Part shown: piece by piece, positions 56,997 through 64,000 of the stretch
Position numbering within the stretch: the stretch's first letter is position 1
Layout: each line of letters opens with the position of its first letter
Assembly (NCBI GenBank): GCA_037013495.1
Contig: CM072803.1
Span: 12,976,001 to 13,040,000 of the forward strand
Length of the DNA stretch: 64,000 nucleotides
Direction of reading: 5' to 3'
Source of the DNA: Hippophae tibetana
Taxonomy: Eukaryota > Streptophyta > Magnoliopsida > Rosales > Elaeagnaceae
The notes under the pieces: generated by a model
What the model saw: the letters and a program-made list of their open reading frames with translations, nothing else
The model's database searches: none
What the model was told of the DNA's origin: nothing
Position numbers and translations under genes: made by a program

Positions 56997-57393
56997 GGAT
57001 GAACAGTGCGCGCGGATGAATAGTTCCGCGCGCAGCTTGGGCGGAGCTGGGCGCTGGGGCGCGGCGGCCGGGCGGCACGGCGGCCCGGCGGCGCGATTTT
57101 CTCCTTTATGACATTTTTGTCCTTTTTGACCCATTTTGTCCAATTTTTCCATATTTGTTGACCTTTCCCCATTTATTTATTAATATATTTGTGATGTATT
57201 GCTTCCAGTATTCCTCTTTGAGTTTTTAAGTTGCGTTTTTAAGCCAAAATACCTGAAAAACAATAAAAATACCCGTGATTCCAAAAAAGACAAATTTATA
57301 TAAATATATGATAAAACATATAAATATATATATTTTTAATCAATTAATGTGCATAAAATCATGGTTATTTTAGTGCTTTTTGAGCACTCATCA

Positions 57394-57409
57394 CAACCCC
57401 CAACCAGCT
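57394..57409 (-). other. Polypurine tract of the Athila element
   Basis: On the minus strand GCTGGTTGGGGGTTG directly precedes the LTR start. A G-rich tract at this place primes plus-strand DNA synthesis in LTR retrotransposons. Confidence 0.65.
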
Positions 57410-59313
57410 TCTTGCTAGTCCCTTAGCAAGAGAAGCGATAAAAACTAAAAATTAAACTATCCTAAATCACTTTCGTGGATTGAAACGGTTGCATTTAGCC
57501 TATGCAACAAGCCGTTAAACCCCTAGGTTGCCCTAGTGGACGAGTTTGAGTCTCGTGAGGGTTTTCAGTAATGATACCCACTAACATTGAACTAAGTGTA
57601 AAAATCAAAAGAAACTATAAAAACAATCAAATCAAAAACTACAATTACAACACAATCAATAATTAATTTAAGAATAAAAGAAAACAACATATCACAAAAA
57701 TATCTCATACTTTTTAATCTCCTTTAAGATCATAATTAAAATCTCAAGCATAAGTTATTTTAATCTCTTTAAACAATCATGATTTTATTACAATAATTAG
57801 TCGAAAATCATTTTCATATTTCATTTCAAAAATGTATCAATTTAATTTTACCCAATTTCAGTGTCATGAATCACAATTCGCTTCGACTCTATTCCTCACA
57901 AGTCAATAGTCTCAAAGCACTGAATCCTATGGGTTCAAACAGTCATACTAATTTATATGCGAAAGAGTTGATGTATAGAAATGAACTAATATGTTCGCAT
58001 ATGTATAAAGAATAAAGGCTCAAAGTGTTATTTTAACATTGATCTCATGAAAGGAATCGAATGTATAAATTATAAAGATATCATATATAAAAAATTATAT
58101 TCATGCATAAATCAAACTCATTAAGAAAGAATCTCAAGATATATGCTTTTTACAAATGAAGAATTTGCAATGACTTTTTAGGGAATTACTTCCTATATCT
58201 TTCTTTTGTATTTAGCCTTTACTCACAACTTTGTTGGCAATGTGGGTCATAGTATGTAGATGATACTATATTTTTTTAAACTCTCTATATTTTTTTTATT
58301 TTTTTCAATATATGTATATTTTAGAGAGCCAACCCTTGTACAGATTGTACATTTTTTTGGATTTTGGTGAGTGGTTAATTTTGTGGCTTTTCTGTTTGAT
58401 CTTGGTTTAGGTAACCCCAGATATGTCTTTTTGTTTTTGTAGCAGTCATGCATGAATGAGATATAAGCATATACTATCAATTTCTACTCAAATCGTTTAA
58501 TCTAAACAAAAATAATAATAAAAAATATATGATACTCTATTAAGATGAGAAAAAATTCATACATTCAATGCTAATACCTATAGAGATCATCTAAACTTTT
58601 TGAATAAATAAGAAATGTGTTTGGAGTAGAAAAAATATATATTTCACTCTGAATAAAAGAAATTAGGCTCAAATTATATCTCACAAGGGTAGTCTCCACT
58701 AAAAAAAAATATTCATAAACACCGATTTTGGGTTTAATATAATTTCCACATTTTATCAAGAAATACTAGTTATGACAAAAACTAACTAATTATCAAAAAT
58801 AATTACACAATATTTCATGATATGTTTTCAAAAATTAATCTAACAGTACCAAAGACTTAACTATTTACTTAAATTTGATTTAAAGAAATGATAAATTTTT
58901 GTGAGAATTTTTTATTTTTTTATTTTTATTTTTTTATTAAGCATGGTAACTTTTCACCACCCCCAACCTAGAACTTACATTGTCCTCAATGTAACAACTG
59001 CAAATTAAAGATAAAGAGAAAAGAGGAGAAAGATTACCTATTTCTTGAGAATGTGTAAGTAGTAATGAAGAAATGCAGGTGCATTCATCATATTCATCAT
59101 TAAAGTGTATACAGACAGATTGCTGTGAACTTCTAACATCTCAACAAATATTTTAGTTTTAACAATTTTAAAAATTATTCACATATAAGTAAACTAAAAT
59201 AAACAATAAAATTAAGTAAATAAAACAAATAACAAAAAAAATTACCTAACATGATGGGTTGCCTCCCATCCAGCGCTTAGTTTAACGTCTTAGCAAGACG
59301 TATCTTTTTGGTG
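57410..59313 (-). other. Athila 3' non-coding region
   Basis: Between the pol stop and the purine tract no long frame exists on either strand. The env-like gene known from some Athila families is absent or unrecognisable. A G-rich run on the minus strand near 58960-58990 (GTTGGGGGTGGTG) resembles a second purine tract. Confidence 0.6.
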
Positions 59314-62300
59314 CTAAGGGTTACTCAGCCAAATGCAATCCATTTCAGCAATGTTGTTTGGTTCTTCTAAATAAGGCTTGACACGATGGCCATTAACTTT
59401 GAACGTTTTTTGTGTCTTGGATTCCAATAGTTCTACCACTCCATGTTCAGATACCTGAACTATTTTGAATGGTCCATCCCATCTTGATCTCAGCTTTCCT
59501 AGAAACAATCTCAAACGAGAGTTAAATAAAAGAACTTTCATTCCAGGGTGAAAAGTTTTAGGAACTAGCCTCTTGTCATGATAGCGCTTAGTACGCTCTT
59601 TGTATAATTTGGCATTCTCATAAGCTTCATTCCTAATTTCTTCCAACTCATGAAGCTGGAGTAATCGTTTTTCACCTGCTTTATCTAAATCCATGTTTAG
59701 TTCTTTAATTGCCCAGTAAGCCTTGTGTTCAAGTTCAACTGGAAGGTGGCACGCTTTCCCAAAGATTAACCGATAAGGGCTCATCCCAATAGGTGTTTTG
59801 TAAGCGGTGCGGTATGCCCATAAGGCATCATTTAACTTAAATGCCCAATCCTTCCTTGAGGGACGCACAGTGCGTTCCAATATTCCCTTAATTTTCCTAT
59901 TACTTACTTCCACTAAACTGGAAGTTTGAGGATGATATGGAGTAGCTACCTTATGTGTGATGTTGTACTTGTTTAGTACTCCATCAAAGAGTTTGTTACA
60001 AAAATGGCTACCTCCATCACTTATTATAGCTCTAGGCGTTCCGAACCTACTGAATATGAAATCTTTCAAGAATTTCACAACAACATTAGCATCATTGGTT
60101 TTGGTGGGGATAGCTTCTACCCACTTGGACACATAATCCACAGCAACCAAAATGTATTGAAAACCATTAGATGGGGGAAAAGGACCCATAAAGTCAATCC
60201 CCCATACATCAAAGAGTTCAACAACTAAATTAGATGTCAAAGGCATTTCATCTCTTTTGCTTATGTTTCCTGTTCTTTGACATCTATCACATTGTGCACA
60301 AAACATATGAGCATCTTTAAAAAGAGTGGGCCAAAAGAATCCAGACTGTAATATCTTACGGGCTATCTTTTCACCTCCAAAATGACCCCCACAATGAAGT
60401 TCATGACAAAAAGTCAGAATGCTCTTATGTTCTTCTTCAGGTACACATCTCCGGATGACTTGATCTTGACCAATCTTGTATAAATAAGGGTCATCCCAGA
60501 AATAGTCCTTAATAGTTTTAAAAAACCTTTTCTTGTCCTGATATGAAGGTTTAGGTCGCAAAACACCAGTGGCAAGATAGTTTACAATATCAGCATACCA
60601 TGGGTTCAGACCTATGAAAAATAACTGTTCATCAGGAAAAGTTTCAACTATATCGTCATTACTCTCATCTTTAAGAGAATTGAAGTCAGAAATCAACCTA
60701 GACAAATGGTCAGCTACTAAGTTTTCACTGCCTTTCTTATCCTTGATTTCTAGGTCAAATTCTTGTAAGAGTAAGACCCACCTGATTAATCTTGGCTTGG
60801 CATTTGGTTTACTTAATAGGTATCTTAAAGCAGCATGATCAGAATGCACAATCACTTTAGATCCTACTAAATAAGACCGAAATTTGTCTAAAGAGAATAC
60901 TATAGCCAAGAATTCCTTTTTAGTGGTGGTGTAATTCATCTGGGCATCATTGAGTGTTTTGCTAGCATAGTAGATGACATGTAAACGCTTATCCACTCTT
61001 TGTCCCAGGACTGCTCCTATTGCATAATCAGAAGCGTCACACATTATTTCAAAAGGTAAAGACCAATTTGGTGCCATAATAACAGGGGTAGATGTGAGTT
61101 TATCTTTCAAGGTATTAAAGGAAGTAAGGCAGTCATTGTTGAAATCAAAATCAGCATCTTTGGATAGCAAGTTACATAAGGGACGACTTATTTTAGAGAA
61201 ATCTTTAATAAATCGTCTGTAAAATCTTGCATGACCCAAGAAGCTTCTTATCCCCTTCACAGATGTAGGGGGAGGTAGTTTGGATATCAATTCAACTTTT
61301 GCCTTATCAACTTCAATACCCTTGTTTGAAATTATATGTCCTAAAACTATCCCTTGTTGAACCATAAAATGACTTTTCTCCCAACTAAGGGTTAGATTGC
61401 ATTCAATGCATCTTTCTAAAACCAAAGTCAATTTATGTAAGCAATCATCAAATGAGTTCCCAAAGACAGAGAAATCGTCCATGAAAATCTCAATGAATTT
61501 TTCCACCATGTCCGAGAAAATGGATATCATGCATCTCTGGAACGTGGCAAGGGCATTGCATAACCCAAATGGCATTCTGCGAAAAGCAAATGTCCCAAAA
61601 GGACATGTAAATGTGGTCTTTTCCTGATCTTCTGGTGCTATGGGTACTTGATAATATCCAGACAGTCCATCCAAAAAACAGTAAAATTCGTGCCCAGCTA
61701 ATCTTTCCAACATTTGATCAATGAATGGAAGAGGAAAGTGATCCTTTTTCGTATATAAATTTAGTTTCCTAAAATATATACACATTCTCCATCCAGTGAT
61801 TATTCTAGTGGGCACTAATTCACTTTTGTCATTCTTAACAACTGTTATCCCAAATTTCATTGGTACCACATGCACTGGACTAACCCACTTACTATCTGCA
61901 ATAGGATAGATAATCCCTTCTTCTAATAATTTAAGAATTTCCTTTTTAACTACCTCTTGCATGTTTGGGTTTAGTCTTCTTTGGGCCTCTCGTACAGGTT
62001 TAGCACCATCCTCCAAGTTGATCTTGTGCATACACATTGTTGGACTAATGCCTCTTATATCCCCTATACTCCAACCTATAGATTTCTTAAACTGTTTAAG
62101 CACTTTGATGAGTTCCTTTTCTTGTGGTTTGGTCAAGGTTGAAGAAATTATCACTGGATAAGTTTCTCCCTCTCCCAAAAACACATATTTTAAGTGCTCA
62201 GGTAAGTCTTTGAGTTCAAGTTCAGGTGGATTGGCCTCTTTAATAGATGAAGAACTGGGTAGATTTAAAAGTGTACTAGATTTTGTCATCACTTCATTAT

Positions 62301-63393
62301 TGTCTAGTTGTTCAAGGTACCCCTTAATTTCTTCATCTAAATCTTCTTCAACCTTTTCAAGTGTAAGAACGGTTTCAAGCTTGTCTTCTATTCTGGTTTG
62401 GAAAAAGGTGTTTTGGACAAGATTATCCAAAGGATCAACATCGAATATTCCATCGATGGCAGAAATAGAAGGGAAAGGTGAAGAATCAAAAACTTTAAAA
62501 TGAACAGTCTCTCCTAAGACTGTCATTGTCAAGTTTCCATCTTGGACATCAATAATAGTTTTAGTAGTTGCCATAAATGGTCTACCAAGCAATATTGTGT
62601 GCTCTCTGTCCAATGCTGGATTTTCTTGCATATCCAGAACCACAAAGTCAACAGGTATTATCAGTTTGTCTACCTGTACCAAAACATCCTCAACTATTCC
62701 CTCTGGATATTTAAGAGATCTGTCTGCAAGTTGAAGGGACATAGTTGTGGGTTTTAAATCCCCTAGATTGAGTTGTAAGAATATAGAGTAGGGCATCAAA
62801 TTTATACTAGCACCTAAATCAAGCATTGCTTTAGCAACCTTCTTATCCCCCATAGTTATGTTTATAATAAAACTTCCAGGGTCTTTCAACTTAGGGGGTA
62901 GTTTGTGCTGAAGTACAGCGCTAGAAATTTCTGATACTACTACTCGTTCATTCAGTTCATACCTCCTTTTCTTAGTGTTCAACTCTTTGAAAAACATGGC
63001 ATATGAGGGCACATTCATGATCACTTCTAATAATGGTAAATTGATATTTACTTTAGAGAGCATATTAAAAAGATCATTGAATTGCTTATCTTGTTTGGAT
63101 TCTTTCAACCGGTGGGGAAAAGGTACTTGTATCTGGTGTGGTTCTGTTGTCTTTTGAATTTTGCGGGTGTCAGATGACCCCCCAATGAGTTTTTCAGAAG
63201 GCTTGTTAAGTTTAACACTTGTTTCTCCTTTTTGCGAGATTAGAGTATCGCCTTCTCTGTTACCTGAAGTACAAGGTAGATTGTTAGAGATTTCAGGTAA
63301 ACTGGTATTGACTACCTTACCACTTCGAAGGGTTCTAACATCCTTTGCTTGTTCTGGTTGACTGGGCAACTTTCCTGGTTCTTTCTTTTGCAT
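59314..63393 (-). CDS. pol: Athila Pol polyprotein (protease, RT, RNase H, integrase), open
   Basis: The 1359-residue frame has every domain. The retropepsin loop [13 protein letters not shown] has its Asp at about 192. The RT runs from about 535 ([20 protein letters not shown]) through [12 protein letters not shown] (Asp about 574) to the catalytic box FMDD at 637-640. RNase H has its acidic residues near 786 (CDASD), 827, 852 (SDHAA) and 895. The integrase shows H-x3-H (1000, 1004) with CAQCDRC near 1032-1038, and a D1067, D1126, E1162 triad with the usual DD35E spacing. The C-terminus is of Athila type. It would copy the RNA to DNA and insert it. M1 is the first ATG after the gag stop, but the frame is shared with gag, so translation probably starts in gag. 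All visible catalytic residues are kept. Confidence 0.9.
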   Translation of the reverse strand: MQKKEPGKLPSQPEQAKDVRTLRSGKVVNTSLPEISNNLPCTSGNREGDTLISQKGETSVKLNKPSEKLIGGSSDTRKIQKTTEPHQIQVPFPHRLKESKQDKQFNDLFNMLSKVNINLPLLEVIMNVPSYAMFFKELNTKKRRYELNERVVVSEISSAVLQHKLPPKLKDPGSFIINITMGDKKVAKAMLDLGASINLMPYSIFLQLNLGDLKPTTMSLQLADRSLKYPEGIVEDVLVQVDKLIIPVDFVVLDMQENPALDREHTILLGRPFMATTKTIIDVQDGNLTMTVLGETVHFKVFDSSPFPSISAIDGIFDVDPLDNLVQNTFFQTRIEDKLETVLTLEKVEEDLDEEIKGYLEQLDNNEVMTKSSTLLNLPSSSSIKEANPPELELKDLPEHLKYVFLGEGETYPVIISSTLTKPQEKELIKVLKQFKKSIGWSIGDIRGISPTMCMHKINLEDGAKPVREAQRRLNPNMQEVVKKEILKLLEEGIIYPIADSKWVSPVHVVPMKFGITVVKNDKSELVPTRIITGWRMCIYFRKLNLYTKKDHFPLPFIDQMLERLAGHEFYCFLDGLSGYYQVPIAPEDQEKTTFTCPFGTFAFRRMPFGLCNALATFQRCMISIFSDMVEKFIEIFMDDFSVFGNSFDDCLHKLTLVLERCIECNLTLSWEKSHFMVQQGIVLGHIISNKGIEVDKAKVELISKLPPPTSVKGIRSFLGHARFYRRFIKDFSKISRPLCNLLSKDADFDFNNDCLTSFNTLKDKLTSTPVIMAPNWSLPFEIMCDASDYAIGAVLGQRVDKRLHVIYYASKTLNDAQMNYTTTKKEFLAIVFSLDKFRSYLVGSKVIVHSDHAALRYLLSKPNAKPRLIRWVLLLQEFDLEIKDKKGSENLVADHLSRLISDFNSLKDESNDDIVETFPDEQLFFIGLNPWYADIVNYLATGVLRPKPSYQDKKRFFKTIKDYFWDDPYLYKIGQDQVIRRCVPEEEHKSILTFCHELHCGGHFGGEKIARKILQSGFFWPTLFKDAHMFCAQCDRCQRTGNISKRDEMPLTSNLVVELFDVWGIDFMGPFPPSNGFQYILVAVDYVSKWVEAIPTKTNDANVVVKFLKDFIFSRFGTPRAIISDGGSHFCNKLFDGVLNKYNITHKVATPYHPQTSSLVEVSNRKIKGILERTVRPSRKDWAFKLNDALWAYRTAYKTPIGMSPYRLIFGKACHLPVELEHKAYWAIKELNMDLDKAGEKRLLQLHELEEIRNEAYENAKLYKERTKRYHDKRLVPKTFHPGMKVLLFNSRLRLFLGKLRSRWDGPFKIVQVSEHGVVELLESKTQKTFKVNGHRVKPYLEEPNNIAEMDCIWLSNP

Positions 63394-64000
63394 TTGTTCA
63401 GCCAGTTACCCAACTTTAGATTCAATTCTTTTAACCGAAGCCTCCATGGTGTTCAACCTTTGATTGGTCATCAATTGGTTGTCACGACTAACTTGAATAA
63501 AAGCATTCAAGCTATCTTCTAAGGTTGGTTTAAAAGATTGGCTTGGTGGGTAAGGGTGGTTGTTATCCGACCTTAGTGTTGGATATTGGGTGTAGGCTGG
63601 GTGATTATAGGTGTTTGGATGATACCTTTGAAAAGATTGGACTTCCTCTATGGCATCGACACTAGAATCACAAGTATTTGAACAATTATGAGTACCATGC
63701 CCAATTGAACAACACACTTCACATACCTCTTGATTTGAAATTTGGTGGGAAGTGAGGAATTTCACTTGTTTAGTCAATTCAGCAAGTTTCAAGGTTATCT
63801 CATTATCAGAGCCGACTTCATTGACCTTTGATTTCCTTCTACCACCTCTTTGTTGGGAATTAGAACCCAACAGCTCATAAAGATTATAGGTTTCCTCTGC
63901 GGTCTTTTCTCCTACAGCACCTCCAGCAGCATTATCAACCATGTATTGACTCTATAGTGTCAATCCATCATAAAAGAATTGGTTTTGTAGCTGTAATGGA
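63394..64000 (-). pseudogene. gag: Athila gag, C-terminal part, two in-frame stops, runs off the edge
   Basis: The frame is the same as pol's. A TAA at 63408-63406 separates VGTLNP-like text from the four codons LAEQ before pol's first Met. A TAG at 63954-63952 interrupts gag again. Between them lie FYDGL and MVDNAAGGA, the conserved Athila gag stretch after the capsid domain. A CX2CX4HX4C knuckle (CEVCCSIGHGTHNC) follows, then a Pro/Tyr/His-rich spacer and a closing coiled coil (LMTNQRLNTMEASVKRIESK). The capsid domain proper is outside the window. Whether the TAA is a mutation or a readthrough site cannot be decided here. Confidence 0.75.

Larger units (their letters stand above)
55385..57393 (-). 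repeat. 3' LTR of the minus-strand Athila element (2009 bp)
   Basis: On the minus strand it starts TGATGAGTGCTC at 57393 and ends GGTTTTCGCTCATCA at 55385, a short TGATGA/TCATCA inverted terminus. It holds a GC-rich island (56887-57098) with 32-bp tandem units, two TGACGTCA palindromes (56866-56873, 56879-56886), a TATAAATA (56796-56789) and a long AT-rich second half. CCCCACCAAAGGTG-like words occur three times near 55880-56020. Confidence 0.9.
55385..64000 (-). mobile_element. Ty3/gypsy Athila element, minus orientation, continuing past the window
   Basis: From right to left it comprises the gag C-terminus (to 63406), a 1359-codon pol (63393-59314), a non-coding 3' region of 1.9 kb, a purine-rich tract and the 3' LTR (57393-55385). 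The pol C-terminus ([20 protein letters not shown]) and the LTR/3' region are of Athila type. No env-like gene is present after pol. The 5' LTR, primer site and most of gag lie beyond 64000. The fully open pol makes this the youngest large element in the window. Confidence 0.9.

Noticed and set aside
56855..57172. Three overlapping frames over the 32-bp tandem units
   Set aside because: They are repeat-driven open frames upstream of the LTR promoter, present in one LTR copy only.
57410..59313. Search for an Athila env-like gene
   Set aside because: Only short frames without a signal peptide or membrane segment in a plausible position were seen, so no env-like gene is claimed.

Overview
The window is AT-rich nuclear DNA of a seed plant, most likely a eudicot. 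The evidence is a three-exon plant-type universal stress protein gene together with plant-specific transposon lineages: Athila, a Tat-like Ty3/gypsy element, a chromovirus, Ty1/copia, PIF/Harbinger, and hAT- and Tourist-like MITEs. There is also a decayed endogenous caulimovirid (pararetrovirus). The species cannot be named from sequence alone. I saw no rRNA, tRNA, CRISPR array or prokaryotic signal.

Layout. 1-4.5 kb: a decayed two-gene PIF/Harbinger element on the minus strand (nuclease plus Myb/SANT-like protein), with a hAT-type MITE inserted at the end of its second gene. 4.8-7.6 kb: the only intact host gene, a universal stress protein gene on the minus strand. 8.2-18.5 kb: a degenerate Tat-lineage Ty3/gypsy element on the plus strand, with an archaeal-type RNase H, a tandem-repeat block after the integrase and an antisense gene before the 3' LTR. 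18.7-19.8 kb: a 26-bp tandem array, a 37-bp duplication and a solo LTR of a related family. 23.1-27.7 kb: a degenerate Ty1/copia element (minus). 29.9-30.5 kb: a second copy of the hAT MITE. 33.1-39.1 kb: a complete but stop-riddled chromovirus with 671- and 673-bp LTRs. 39.9-40.4 kb: a Tourist-like MITE. 42.2-43.4 kb: short tandem and inverted AT-rich repeats and a microsatellite. 44.5-50.8 kb: the endogenous pararetrovirus (movement protein, coat protein, polymerase, transactivator/viroplasmin, then promoter and polyadenylation region), split by an inverted-repeat transposon. 51.9-64 kb: a nest of a Ty1/copia element broken by a plus-strand Athila LTR, which is in turn broken by a minus-strand Athila element. 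That Athila carries a fully open 1359-codon pol and runs off the right edge.

The window is essentially a stack of insertions of different ages. The Athila element is the youngest by appearance (open pol). The chromovirus LTRs are still very similar, but its coding region is full of TAG and TGA stops of the kind expected from methylcytosine decay. The pararetrovirus, the Tat element, the minus-strand copia and the Harbinger element are old. I found no clear undescribed system. The most unusual structures are the hypervariable GC-rich island in the Athila LTR, the Athila-in-Athila insertion, the antisense gene in the Tat element, and the broken pararetrovirus that still shows its terminal promoter and poly(A) layout.
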